A stretch of 64,000 nt of DNA from Natronobacterium haloterrestre (GTDB taxonomy: Archaea; Halobacteriota; Halobacteria; Halobacteriales; Natrialbaceae): NCBI RefSeq assembly GCF_900112205.1, contig NZ_FOKW01000009.1, positions 62,001-126,000 of the forward strand. The letters run 5' to 3'. The notes below the pieces were generated by a model. That model worked only from the letters and a program-made list of their open reading frames with translations. It was not told the origin of the DNA and made no database searches. This document shows positions 18,520-27,831 of this stretch, piece by piece. The number at the start of each line of letters is the position of its first letter. The stretch's first letter is position 1. The translations under genes were made by a program, and so were the position numbers.

Positions 18520-19857
18520 TTACTCGACGTAGCGATACTTCCGTTCGCCCATCCGGCCCCAGCCGTCGAAGACGAACTCGGACTCGGGCGTCGTGAACTC
18601 CTCGACGTCGGAGTCGACATCGTGGTTGTGGGCGTCGTGGATCTCCTCGTAATCCGCCCACTCGAGGTCGTATCGCTCCTCGAGTTGTTCGTCGACGTTC
18701 AGGCCCTCGATCTCGTCTTCCCAGCCGCTCTGGACCGTTTCCGCGTGGATCTCCGCCTGCGCGCCGCTCCCGTAGGAGCCGACCAGCAGCGTCTCGCCGG
18801 TCATGTCCCGGCCGTCCTCGAGTGCCTGCTTGAGGGCGCTAATGCGGGCGACGTGGACGGAGCCAGTGTACCAGTTCCCGACGTTCCGGGAGATCGACAG
18901 CGTCGGATCGATCGTGGCGTCGTACCACTCCTGGTAGCGATCGGTTTCCTTGAGCGAGTCCATGTACTCCCGCAGTGCGTCGTGGTACGCCTCGTCGTCG
19001 TCGAACGCCTCGGGACGGGGCTGGCGGCCGATCTCGTCGGCGAGTTCGTCCTCGATGCTCGTGTCACGGATGACGTGTCGATAGGCGAGCAGCGCGGCCT
19101 TCCGGACCATTCCGGGGAACGGCGTGTGGAACGGCGCGTACGCGAAGTCATCGGGGTGAACGTCGCCAGCAACCTGCTCGTAGTCCTCGAGCGCCTCGCG
19201 CATGCGTGCGAGGTACACCTGCACCGAACGCTTGCCGTCCACCGAGGGGAACTGCTGGTTGGGCTTGAGGAAGTCGGTCTCGTCGGCGGAGCCGTACCCC
19301 TGCTCGGCAGAGAGTTCGACCAGATCCGGATCCTCGTCGATGTACATCGCGACGGCTCCGGCACCCTGGGTCGCCTCGCCCGCGTCGCCACGGGCGTACA
19401 GGGCCGTGTCGGTGGCGATCACCAGGGCACCGCGGCCCCGGTTCCGCCCGGCCTTGATCCAGTTGTACGCGTCGTCCAGGCTCTGGGTCCCCGCGATACA
19501 GGCGAACTTCCGCTCGCCCTTGTTCGCGTGGTGGAAGTCACCCTCGAAGACCTGCTCGAGGCAGCCAGCGACGTACGTCGAAACCGGCTTCGAGTTGTCG
19601 AACGCGCTCTCGGTCGCGACGTCGATACGGCCGATATCGTCGGGCTCGAGGCCCTTACGTTCCATCAGCCGGTGAGCGGCGTTCGCGCCCATCGTGACGA
19701 TGTCCTCGTAGCTGTCGGGGAAGGAACTGGCGTGGAGACCGAGGCCTTTCGTGTACTTTTCGGGGTCTTCGCCCTTCTGCGGGGCGAACGTGCCGGGGAG
19801 GTCGAGTTTGAGATTCCCGGTCCAGATCTCGATGGCGTCGATACCGACTGCGGTCAT
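18520..19857 (-). CDS. Hydroxymethylglutaryl-CoA synthase
   Basis: HMG-CoA synthase (445 aa) condenses acetyl-CoA and acetoacetyl-CoA in the mevalonate route to isoprenoid lipids. The catalytic triad of the family can be placed: Glu83 in ATESAFDNSK, Cys120 in KFACIAGTQS, and His244 in YAPFHTPFPGM. The SVHVARISAL segment near residue 345 is also typical. ATG 19857 matches the usual N terminus MTAVGIDAIEIW; a frame-compatible start 45 bases upstream is less likely. It acts in the same pathway as mevalonate kinase, IPK and IdsA at 57-62 kb. Confidence 0.94.
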   Translation of the reverse strand: MTAVGIDAIEIWTGNLKLDLPGTFAPQKGEDPEKYTKGLGLHASSFPDSYEDIVTMGANAAHRLMERKGLEPDDIGRIDVATESAFDNSKPVSTYVAGCLEQVFEGDFHHANKGERKFACIAGTQSLDDAYNWIKAGRNRGRGALVIATDTALYARGDAGEATQGAGAVAMYIDEDPDLVELSAEQGYGSADETDFLKPNQQFPSVDGKRSVQVYLARMREALEDYEQVAGDVHPDDFAYAPFHTPFPGMVRKAALLAYRHVIRDTSIEDELADEIGRQPRPEAFDDDEAYHDALREYMDSLKETDRYQEWYDATIDPTLSISRNVGNWYTGSVHVARISALKQALEDGRDMTGETLLVGSYGSGAQAEIHAETVQSGWEDEIEGLNVDEQLEERYDLEWADYEEIHDAHNHDVDSDVEEFTTPESEFVFDGWGRMGERKYRYVE

Positions 19858-19997
19858 ACCTTCAATATAGCGGTGATGATACAAGGTATTGTCGTTCCTC
19901 ACTTCGACGATCGACGAAGAACGTGGCGTCTCGAACTGGCTCTGCTCGAGCGACGTTCCCGGTCGCGGGAAAGAATCGATCCGCGCGGAAAGTATAG

Positions 19998-22013
19998 TCA
20001 GTTCGTCGACCCGACGGCCGGCTCGCCGTTCACGTCGACGCCGTTGGGCGAGTAGTCGAACGTGCCCGGATCCCCATTCTGCCGGAACTCAGCTCCGTCG
20101 ACATAGAGGGTGTTGCTCCCCTGATTGAGGTCGCCGGACATCGTTCCGCCAGTACCCACGTCGATCGCGGTTCGATCGAGGGTCATGTCGCCGCTCGACT
20201 CGAGGGCGACGGTCCGTCCGTCCCCGGTCGACTCGAATCCAGCGGCCGACGCGTCGAGCGACGTTCCCGCAGCGGTAGTGATCTCCCCTTGAGTCGTCAC
20301 AGTCGCCCGCCGCATCGAGACGGCATCGTCCCCGAAGATCGATATCGAACCGTCGCTGGCGGCGGTCCCATCGAACGCAGCCTCGTCCGCGACGATGACG
20401 CCGACGGAACTGACCGAAATATCGCCGCCGGATCGAACGGTCCCGTCCGATAGTGTAGTCCTACCTGCAGCGTCGAGCGTCACGGACTCGCCAGACCCGG
20501 CAGTCGTATTGAGCGTTCCGCCGACACGCAGTTCCCCGCTGGTAGTCGTCAACTGAATCCCACTGGATTCCGCCGATAGTTGCACGCCATCCTCGACAGT
20601 AAGCGTTCTTGCGGAGACGTCCATTCCGGTTGCGGAGAACGCGTCCTTCGCGACGATTAGGGAACCGGCGACATCGAGGCTTTCGAGATCGCTCTCCGAG
20701 TACGTCGGTTCGCCGTCATCGTATGCGCCGTTCCCGTTTTCATCGTGGTACGCGACCCGACCTTCGGGGAGGCCGGAACCGCCTGACTCGATTCGGACGG
20801 TAACGTCGAGTCGATCGCCCGTTCCGCCACTCGAGGCGTAGGCCGTAATGGTCCCGTTCGATCGTGCCTCGAGTTCGGCAGTGTGTTCGCCGTCCTGTAT
20901 CGTTCCGGGCCCTGAAGGGAATGCTGCAGTTCCGTCGTCGCTGACGGCGTATTCGATGGTGGCTCCATCGATCGACGGGACGGTCTCGACGACTGTCGGT
21001 ACCCTATCATATTTGTCGGCCACAGTAACCGTACAGCCGTCGGCTGAGCAGGAGACACGGTCGTCGTCGTTGTCTGTTCGAGTCCGGTTCCACTGAACGT
21101 CATACGCACCGCTGGATTCGGTCTCGTCGAAACGGGCGTCCGAGATATCGAATTCGTCGGTCCCGTCGGAACTGGCGTCACCGACGCCGACCCGGGCCAT
21201 CCGGAGCCGATAGTCCGCGTCAGAATCGTTCGCGAGTTCGATCATCAGGCTCCCATCTGCGTACGCCGTAACCCGGGACCTGTTCTGGCCGTCGTCGAAC
21301 GTGGTCCCGATCGTCTCGTTCCAAGCTGCCGGCGAGGCCGTCGGCACCGTAACCGTGATGTTGCCGCCGTCAGGTTCGATGTCGACCGGATCGGTTGGCC
21401 CGTCCAGCAGTTTTGCATCGACGGTGGTTGTCTCCCTCGCCGACGTCGACAGATTCCCCTCCACGAGGACGATCGTAATCTGATCGCCGTCGATTAGCGG
21501 TTGCTTGGTCCGGTCGATCACGGCGTCGTCGAATTCGTTGAACATGTACCCGTGTTCGATCCGGGTACGCGGGGCGTTCCGATATTCGTTGTACGACGGT
21601 TCGTAGACCACCGTCCGCGTCTCGTAGCTAGTTCCTACGAGCGCATCAGCATCACCGGAGTAAGCCCCATCGACCGTCGCGTTGTCGACGCGCACGGTCC
21701 CCGCATCAGTCGTCTCGAGCGTGCCACTGGGGTCCGGTGGATTCGTCAAGAAGGTCCGGGTGGGGTAGCTGGTTCCAAGCGTGACGGAGGCGGATGCCCT
21801 TTCCGGTTCGCCGGGTGCTCCCACGTTCTTGATCGCGTTCCGGAGCTCGCTCATCTCCCCCTGAACCTGCCGGTTATGTTCGTTCTCGATGACCTGATTT
21901 TCCGCGGGGACGCCGTTGACCTGATAGATCGCGAGCGCAGAGAACAGGATCGCGAGGAGCAAAATCGCCCCGATCTGGACCGTGACGGCCCGGTCGTCCC
22001 CCCGACGGATCAT
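19998..22013 (-). CDS. Pilin-like surface protein with C-terminal beta-helix
   Basis: A 671-aa protein starting with a short basic segment and a single hydrophobic helix, DRAVTVQIGAILLLAILFSA, resembling the class III signal and N-terminal helix of archaeal type IV pilins. The rest is secreted and rich in Ser, Thr, Gly and Asp. Residues about 430-640 form repetitive short strands (repeated ls/tl-v-dG-tt patterns) typical of a right-handed beta-helix or polymer-forming adhesin. It resembles haloarchaeal pilin-N-terminal families of unknown function. A TATA-like TTTACGTA lies about 25 bases upstream. Third positions are less GC-rich than in its neighbours, suggesting accessory DNA. Confidence 0.75.
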   Translation of the reverse strand: MIRRGDDRAVTVQIGAILLLAILFSALAIYQVNGVPAENQVIENEHNRQVQGEMSELRNAIKNVGAPGEPERASASVTLGTSYPTRTFLTNPPDPSGTLETTDAGTVRVDNATVDGAYSGDADALVGTSYETRTVVYEPSYNEYRNAPRTRIEHGYMFNEFDDAVIDRTKQPLIDGDQITIVLVEGNLSTSARETTTVDAKLLDGPTDPVDIEPDGGNITVTVPTASPAAWNETIGTTFDDGQNRSRVTAYADGSLMIELANDSDADYRLRMARVGVGDASSDGTDEFDISDARFDETESSGAYDVQWNRTRTDNDDDRVSCSADGCTVTVADKYDRVPTVVETVPSIDGATIEYAVSDDGTAAFPSGPGTIQDGEHTAELEARSNGTITAYASSGGTGDRLDVTVRIESGGSGLPEGRVAYHDENGNGAYDDGEPTYSESDLESLDVAGSLIVAKDAFSATGMDVSARTLTVEDGVQLSAESSGIQLTTTSGELRVGGTLNTTAGSGESVTLDAAGRTTLSDGTVRSGGDISVSSVGVIVADEAAFDGTAASDGSISIFGDDAVSMRRATVTTQGEITTAAGTSLDASAAGFESTGDGRTVALESSGDMTLDRTAIDVGTGGTMSGDLNQGSNTLYVDGAEFRQNGDPGTFDYSPNGVDVNGEPAVGSTN

Positions 22014-22160
22014 AATGCAAGATAGTCGTAACTACGTAAACGCTTATCGGCTCGAGTCGGGCCGAAGCCTCCGGCCCCGACCGTCGTCGCTCGAGTCGTG
22101 ACTCGAGGCCCGAAATTATCGTCCGACCGCGACCGAAGCCGTGCCCCGAGAAACCGTGAA

Positions 22161-22742
22161 TTACTCGTCCTCTTCTTCGACCACTTCGGGATCGCTCATC
22201 GCGCTCTGGAGCGAATCCAGCCCGTTGATCCACTCCGTGACCAGCCCGTACTCGAGGTCCTCGGCCATCTCCATGTCGAGCTCCTCGCCGTCGATGATGA
22301 GCGTCCCTGCCTGTGCGGCGAAGCCGAGTGCGGCGTCGAGATCCTCTTCCGCCTCAGCGTCGGCGGCGGCGCTCAGGTATTCCCCGACCGTGCCCTCGTC
22401 GGCGGGGCCGTTCGCGACGTACTCCTCGGCGGCGAAGAAGACGCAGACGAGACTCGTCTGGACGCCGTCGACGAGAATGAGCTTCTCCTCGTCCTCGATG
22501 TCGATCTCGTCGAGGACGATCTCGCGGACGTCGTCGATCTCCTCGAGCGCTTCCTCCTGATCGAGTTCCCCGTCGTCGTACGCGGCGACGATCTTCGCGA
22601 TCGCGATCGCCGTGTCGTCCTGCAGGTTCAGCAGGAGTCGGGCCGAGTCTTCGTCCTCCGGATCGATGTCTTCGTCTTTGATGCGGTCGATCCAGTTCTG
22701 CCAGCGTTCCTCCGAGTAGAACTCGGTCGGGGGATTGCTCAT
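22161..22742 (-). CDS. DUF2150 family protein
   Basis: A very acidic 193-aa soluble protein. It begins MSNPPTEFYSEERWQNWIDR and is mostly helical, with LLNLQDDTAIAIAKIVAAY and an EEALEEIDDVREIVL helix. It ends in a run of Glu/Asp. It matches the archaeal DUF2150 family, whose function is unknown. The gene stands alone between the pilin-like gene and the TatD gene. Confidence 0.8.
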   Translation of the reverse strand: MSNPPTEFYSEERWQNWIDRIKDEDIDPEDEDSARLLLNLQDDTAIAIAKIVAAYDDGELDQEEALEEIDDVREIVLDEIDIEDEEKLILVDGVQTSLVCVFFAAEEYVANGPADEGTVGEYLSAAADAEAEEDLDAALGFAAQAGTLIIDGEELDMEMAEDLEYGLVTEWINGLDSLQSAMSDPEVVEEEDE

Positions 22743-22892
22743 ACAGACACCTACACCGGCCGCTTGAAATGCCTTTCTCTACATCGGGCGCTCGCGGTGA
22801 CTATCACGGTTCACAATGGATTCGCCGTCGTGCGATTCCCGATTCGTCGTGGCTTCGGTGCCGCTTCGGTGCCGGTCAGTTCCCCTTCGCAG

Positions 22893-22937
22893 TCGACTCG
22901 CGAACGACTCGCGAACGACTCGCGAGCGACTCGAGGC
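22893..22937. repeat. Short tandem repeat (GAACGACTCGC type)
   Basis: Three to four copies of an 11-12 bp unit containing CGAACGACTCGC follow one another between the DUF2150 promoter and the TatD stop codon. The surrounding 22743-22989 contains no gene. Confidence 0.7.
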
Positions 22938-22989
22938 CAGTTCCGAGCGAGACGGCAACGGAGAACTCCCCAGCAGACGTCCTCGGCGA

Positions 22990-23832
22990 CTACTCGAGCG
23001 TCGCCTCGGTATCGATCCCGTACACGCGTGCGGGCGTCTCGACGTGGGCGTTCCGGACGGCCGCGTCGTATCCCTCCTCGAGCAACCACCGGACCCGTCG
23101 AGGAACGGTCTTCGGCCCCAAGACGGCCCCGGGTCGGTCGGGATCGTCCACGTAGTCGGTCTCCATCAGGAACGGATCGCCGCGTTCGGCCGCGCGCTCG
23201 AGTCGGTCCTTGTCGCTCATGACGCTCGGAGTCGGTCCCTCGAGTCGGCCCGCGGCGTAGTGTTTGACGACCCGGTGGCGCTCCATCCCGGCCTCCTCGG
23301 CCCACTCGGCGACCTCGGTGAGATCCTCGCTGGCCTCCGTATGCAGTTGCACCGCACAGCCCAGGTCGCCGCCGTGTTCGAACGCGTGGCGCATGACGGC
23401 GTTGGACGCTTCCCAGACGGCGTCGTCGACGTCGTAGTGAGGCCGGCCGGACTTCAGCGCGAGCGCCTCGCCGTCGGCGACGTACTCCGCCGCGACGTCG
23501 ATCCCTCCCTGCATGATCTCGCGGGCCTCGTCGGGGCTGTACCCGCGGTCGTCGACCAGCCGCGAGATCAGCCCCGGGTGCACGCCGAGGACGGGCCAGG
23601 CCCGTCCCTCGAGGACCTCCGAGGCCTCCTCGACGATCTCGATGGTTCGCTCGAAGACCGGTCGGAAGTCCTCGCCCGCGTCGGCCTCGACGCCCAGGTG
23701 CCAGGACGGTTTGTTGACCACGAGCAGGTGGGTCCCGCCGAGCCGGGCGAAGTCCTCGACGGCGTCGATCCCGCGGTGGTTGTCCGGATCGAGGTGGAGG
23801 TGGTTGTCCAGGACCGGGGTCTCGTCGATCAT
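22990..23832 (-). CDS. TatD-family metal-dependent hydrolase
   Basis: A 280-aa TIM-barrel hydrolase of the TatD family. Metal-binding motifs appear in order: LDNHLHLDP at the N terminus, LGVHPG near residue 103, LHTEAS near 183, VVKHYAAG near 207, and METDYVDDP near 246. Some TatD proteins are DNA exonucleases or D-aminoacyl-tRNA deacylases; the substrate cannot be fixed here. It is divergent from the Cdc48 operon and alone in its transcript. Confidence 0.9.
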   Translation of the reverse strand: MIDETPVLDNHLHLDPDNHRGIDAVEDFARLGGTHLLVVNKPSWHLGVEADAGEDFRPVFERTIEIVEEASEVLEGRAWPVLGVHPGLISRLVDDRGYSPDEAREIMQGGIDVAAEYVADGEALALKSGRPHYDVDDAVWEASNAVMRHAFEHGGDLGCAVQLHTEASEDLTEVAEWAEEAGMERHRVVKHYAAGRLEGPTPSVMSDKDRLERAAERGDPFLMETDYVDDPDRPGAVLGPKTVPRRVRWLLEEGYDAAVRNAHVETPARVYGIDTEATLE

Positions 23833-24025
23833 GTCCGTCGGTGGGAGGCGGCGAGCCGAAAAGCCACCGTTTCGCCGTCGACGCCACGCGCCGAGGTGCC
23901 GCAGCGTGTTCGGCGTTCGGGTCGCCGGAATCGACGGACGGCGGGTAATCCAGCAGGCGATGTGAACTACGAACAGCGGACTATTTCGACACCCCCTCGC
24001 CGTACCGGGGTTTGTCGGAACAAGA

Positions 24026-24033
24026 TTTATATA
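24026..24033 (+). promoter_or_regulatory. TATA box of the HSP20-like/cdc48 operon
   Basis: TTTATATA, the strongest TATA element seen in the window, lies about 35 bases before the ATG at 24065, in a locally AT-rich stretch. It should give a leader of only a few bases and a strong promoter. Confidence 0.7.
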
Positions 24034-24064
24034 TTAGAAGTGCTTACGTTGAGTTAGTATCAAA

Positions 24065-24313
24065 ATGAATCTCGAACAATTCACCGGTAGTGACGGGCAA
24101 CCGGCCCGCCGGTACGAGTACGACGACGGCGTGGTCTTCGCCGTCGACTTCGGCCCCGAATTCGGGGACGCGGCGGTCGATCTCGTCGAGGACACCGTCA
24201 TCGTCGTCGTCGACGAAGATCAGTACGAATTCGAGCTCCCCGACGGTGCAGGCGACGCGCATACGTTTATCAAAAACGGCGTACTCACTGTCGAACTGGA
24301 GGGCGATCTATGA
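24065..24313 (+). CDS. Small alpha-crystallin-like protein coupled to Cdc48 (82 aa)
   Basis: An acidic, beta-rich 82-aa protein. Its C-terminal part reads YEFELPDG, then [16 protein letters not shown], which closely follows the end of the HSP20/alpha-crystallin fold (ELP followed by xNGVLTV). It lacks the flexible termini of a full HSP20 chaperone. It matches a haloarchaeal DUF family (DUF7127-like, by recollection). It overlaps the cdc48 start by four bases (ATGA) and shares its promoter, so it is probably made in fixed proportion to Cdc48 and could be an adaptor for it. Confidence 0.88.
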   Translation: MNLEQFTGSDGQPARRYEYDDGVVFAVDFGPEFGDAAVDLVEDTVIVVVDEDQYEFELPDGAGDAHTFIKNGVLTVELEGDL

Positions 24314-26577
24314 AACTTACCGTTAAACCACTGAAACAGAAGGACGCAGGCCGCGGACTGGCCGCGATCGATCGCGTCTCGATGCGCGAGCTCGATCTCG
24401 AGAACGGCGACTACGTCGTGATCGACGGCGGTGGCGAGGGCCAGGCCGTCGCCCGCGTCTGGCCGGGGTATCCCGAAGACGAGGGCCGCGGGATCGTCCG
24501 CATCGACGGCCGCCTCCGCCAGGAGGCCGACGTCGGCATCGACGACAGCGTCACGGTCGAACCGGCGGACGTCAAACCCGCGACGTCGGTCACGGTCGCG
24601 CTCCCCCAGAACCTCCGCATCCGCGGGGACATCGGCCCGCTCGTCCGTGACAAGCTTTCGGGCCAGGCCGTCACGGAGGGCCAGACGGTCCCGTTCTCGC
24701 TATCCTTCGGCCCGATGGCCAGCTCCGGCCAGTCGGTGCCGCTGAAGATCGCGAGCACCTCGCCGTCGGGCACCGTGGTCATCACGGACTCGACGAGCAT
24801 CGAGATCTCCGAGACGCCGGCCGAACAGGTCAGCGCGGGCGGCGCGGGCGCGTCGCCGGAAGGCGTCCCGGAAGTCACCTACGAGGACATCGGCGGCCTG
24901 GACGACGAACTCGACCAGGTCCGCGAGATGATCGAACTGCCGATGCGCCACCCCGAGCTGTTCCAGCAGCTCGGCATCGAGCCCCCGAAGGGCGTCCTCC
25001 TGCACGGTCCGCCCGGCACGGGGAAGACGCTCATGGCCAAGGCCGTCGCCAACGAGATCGACGCCCACTTCGAGACGATCTCCGGCCCGGAGATCATGTC
25101 GAAGTACTACGGCGAGAGCGAAGAGCAACTGCGCGAGGTGTTCGAGGAGGCCGAGGAGAACGCCCCCGCGATCATCTTCATCGACGAACTCGACTCCATC
25201 GCCGCCAAGCGCGAGGAGGCCGGCGGCGACGTCGAGCGTCGTGTTGTCGCACAACTGCTCTCGCTGATGGACGGCCTCGAGGAACGCGGCCGCGTGACGG
25301 TCATCGCCGCGACGAACCGCGTCGACGACATCGACCCCGCGCTCCGGCGTGGCGGTCGGTTCGACCGCGAGATCGAGATCGGCGTCCCGGACAAGGAAGG
25401 CCGCAAGGAGATCCTGCAGGTCCACACCCGCGGGATGCCCTTAGAGGACGACGTCGACCTCGAACACTACGCCGCGAACACCCACGGGTTCGTCGGCGCC
25501 GACCTCGAGAGTCTCGCTCGCGAGGGGGCGATGAACGCCCTCCGGCGCATTCGTCCGGACCTCGACCTCGAGAGCGAGGAGATCGACGCCGACGTCCTCG
25601 AGTCCCTGCAGGTCACCGAGGACGACTTCAAGGAGGCGCTCAAGGGCATCCAGCCATCCGCGATGCGCGAAGTCTTCGTCGAGGTTCCCGACATCACCTG
25701 GAACGACGTCGGCGGCCTCGAGGACACCAAAGAGCGACTCCGCGAGACGATCCAGTGGCCGCTCGACTACCCCGAGGTCTTCGAGCAGATGGACATGGAG
25801 GCCGCCAAGGGCGTCCTCATGTACGGACCCCCCGGGACGGGGAAGACCCTGCTCGCGAAGGCGGTCGCCAACGAGGCGGAGTCTAACTTCATCTCGATCA
25901 AAGGCCCCGAACTGCTGAACAAGTACGTCGGGGAATCCGAGAAGGGCGTCCGCGAGGTCTTCGAGAAGGCCCGCTCGAACGCCCCGACCGTGATCTTCTT
26001 CGACGAGATCGACTCCATCGCGGGCGAACGCGGCCAGCGCCAGGCCGACTCCGGCGTCGGTGAACGGGTCGTCTCGCAACTCCTGACCGAGCTGGACGGC
26101 CTCGAGGAACTCGAGGACGTCGTCGTCATCGCGACGACGAACCGGCCGGACCTGATCGACAGCGCGCTCCTGCGTCCGGGCCGGCTGGATCGCCACGTCC
26201 ACGTCCCCGTCCCCGACGAGGAGGGCCGGAAGAAGATCTTCGAGGTCCACACCCGGGACAAGCCGCTCGCGGATGCGGTCGACCTCGACTGGCTGGCCGC
26301 GGAGACCGAGGGCTACGTCGGCGCGGACATCGAAGCGGTCTGTCGCGAGGCATCGATGGCCGCCAGCCGCGAGTTCATCAACTCGGTCGATCCCGAGGAG
26401 ATGGCCGACACCGTCGGAAACGTCCTCATCAGCAAGGAACACTTCGAGCACGCGCTCGAGGAGGTCAACCCGAGCGTCACTCCCGAGACGCGCGAACGCT
26501 ACGAGGAGATCGAAGAGGAGTTCGACTCGGCGGAACCCGCTCAGGAGGAAGACCAGCTCGGCCGGACGTTCCAGTAA
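24310..26577 (+). CDS. Cdc48/VAT-type AAA+ ATPase
   Basis: A 755-aa double-ring unfoldase. The N domain (about 1-180) has the double-psi barrel start [21 protein letters not shown]1 (about 190-420) has Walker A GPPGTGKT and Walker [12 protein letters not shown]2 (about 465-700) has GPPGTGKT and [10 protein letters not shown]. Both have the expected arginine-containing ends such as RFDRE and RLDRH. It extracts and unfolds proteins for the proteasome in archaea. Length is normal and no intein is present. Confidence 0.97.
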   Translation: MKLTVKPLKQKDAGRGLAAIDRVSMRELDLENGDYVVIDGGGEGQAVARVWPGYPEDEGRGIVRIDGRLRQEADVGIDDSVTVEPADVKPATSVTVALPQNLRIRGDIGPLVRDKLSGQAVTEGQTVPFSLSFGPMASSGQSVPLKIASTSPSGTVVITDSTSIEISETPAEQVSAGGAGASPEGVPEVTYEDIGGLDDELDQVREMIELPMRHPELFQQLGIEPPKGVLLHGPPGTGKTLMAKAVANEIDAHFETISGPEIMSKYYGESEEQLREVFEEAEENAPAIIFIDELDSIAAKREEAGGDVERRVVAQLLSLMDGLEERGRVTVIAATNRVDDIDPALRRGGRFDREIEIGVPDKEGRKEILQVHTRGMPLEDDVDLEHYAANTHGFVGADLESLAREGAMNALRRIRPDLDLESEEIDADVLESLQVTEDDFKEALKGIQPSAMREVFVEVPDITWNDVGGLEDTKERLRETIQWPLDYPEVFEQMDMEAAKGVLMYGPPGTGKTLLAKAVANEAESNFISIKGPELLNKYVGESEKGVREVFEKARSNAPTVIFFDEIDSIAGERGQRQADSGVGERVVSQLLTELDGLEELEDVVVIATTNRPDLIDSALLRPGRLDRHVHVPVPDEEGRKKIFEVHTRDKPLADAVDLDWLAAETEGYVGADIEAVCREASMAASREFINSVDPEEMADTVGNVLISKEHFEHALEEVNPSVTPETRERYEEIEEEFDSAEPAQEEDQLGRTFQ

Positions 26578-26669
26578 CGTCCGACCGTCTCCGCTTTCGT
26601 TCCCGGTCCGGTCTCGAATTTTCCCCCTCGTTCGACTCGGTCGATCGTCGCTCGGACGGTCTGTCGCGT

Positions 26670-27116
26670 TCAGTCGATCGTCCGCCGCCCCGTGATTTCG
26701 ATCGGCTCGAGTTCGTACAGCACCATCTCGACCTCGGGAACGGCCTCGTCGAAGAGTCGGAACGGCGGGAACAGTTCGTTGAGCCGTGTGTCGGTGTACT
26801 CGTTCTGTTCCTCCTGCGGGAGGCGATCGATCCGTCCCCGAATCATGACGCTCCAGGAGGACGTCGTCTCCTCGTCGAACTCGTAGACGACGAACGTCGC
26901 GGTGTCGGTCGTTTCGGCGTACTCGACTTTCGTACTTCCCGGCTCGTCACTCATCCGAATGACGAACCGCGAGCCGTCGTAGTGGTAGTTCAACGGGACC
27001 GCGTACGCATCGTTCCCGTCCGCAAGCGCCAGCGTCCCGTGACCCTGCTCGTCAAGTAACTCCTCGAGTTCGTTCTCGGGAACACCCGTCGTGTACACGT
27101 ATTCGACGTCGTCCAT
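26670..27116 (-). CDS. Pyridoxamine 5'-phosphate oxidase-like flavin-binding protein
   Basis: A 148-aa split-barrel protein of the PNPOx-like superfamily that binds FMN or F420. Strands such as GTLALADGNDAYAVPLNY, FVIRMSDEPGSTKVEY and WSVMIRGRIDRL follow the fold. The substrate is unknown; many haloarchaeal paralogues are annotated only to superfamily. It sits alone, convergent with cdc48 and followed at its upstream side by the peroxiredoxin gene. Confidence 0.85.
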   Translation of the reverse strand: MDDVEYVYTTGVPENELEELLDEQGHGTLALADGNDAYAVPLNYHYDGSRFVIRMSDEPGSTKVEYAETTDTATFVVYEFDEETTSSWSVMIRGRIDRLPQEEQNEYTDTRLNELFPPFRLFDEAVPEVEMVLYELEPIEITGRRTID

Positions 27117-27205
27117 GAGGGACCGACACCATCGAAGAAGAAATAACGAACTGTCACTGAAAATACCAAAATCGCGGCCGTAAACGTCGTCTACGCGGGC
27201 GACGA

Positions 27206-27676
27206 TCAGGGCGCGGCGAATTCCTGGAGGTCGTCCAGAACGGCCTCGGCGTGACCGTCGGGCGAGACCCCCTCGTAGACCGCCTCGATTCGGCCGTCGG
27301 GACCGACGACGTAGGTGTTGCGGAAGACGCCGTCGAACGTATTGCCGAACATCCGCTTTTCGCCGTAGGACTCGTACAGCGTCGCGACCTCGCCGTTTTC
27401 GTCCGAGAGCAGGTCGAAGGTGAGGTCGTGGTCGTCGGCGAACGTCTCGAGGTCCGAGACGGGGTCGTCACTGATCCCGACGACCGCGGTATCGCGCTCT
27501 TCGAAGGCCTCGAGCGCGTCCTCGAACTCGCGGGCTTCCGTCGTACAGCCGTCGGTGTTCGCACGCGGATAGAAGTAGAGGACGAGGCGCTGGCCGTCGA
27601 AATCGGATCGCCGGACCGTCTCGCCGTGCTGGTTCTGGAGTTCGAACGCTGGTGCGGTATCGCCGACGTCGAGCAT
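27206..27676 (-). CDS. Peroxiredoxin, BCP/PrxQ family
   Basis: A 156-aa thioredoxin-fold peroxidase. The peroxidatic cysteine lies in TDGCTTEAREF; the second Cys often found five residues later is replaced by Arg, so it probably works as a 1-Cys enzyme or uses another partner thiol. ATG 27676 gives the normal family start MLDVGDTAPAF. A GTG at 27835, overlapping the GINS stop by four bases, would add 53 residues unlike the family; that longer form is possible because the overlap would couple it to GINS. Confidence 0.92.
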   Translation of the reverse strand: MLDVGDTAPAFELQNQHGETVRRSDFDGQRLVLYFYPRANTDGCTTEAREFEDALEAFEERDTAVVGISDDPVSDLETFADDHDLTFDLLSDENGEVATLYESYGEKRMFGNTFDGVFRNTYVVGPDGRIEAVYEGVSPDGHAEAVLDDLQEFAAP

Positions 27677-27831
27677 GGGGATGAGTTCGCGACGGTCGTT
27701 GTAGGCGTTGCGTTTCGTTCCCGTCCGTTCGTCGTTCACCCTCGCCTCCCGGTTCGCCTTCCGGTGTTCGACGCTCGCGATCAAAACCAGGTCTCCCCGC
27801 TCCTCTGTCCCCGTCTCCTCCGTCTCAGTGC

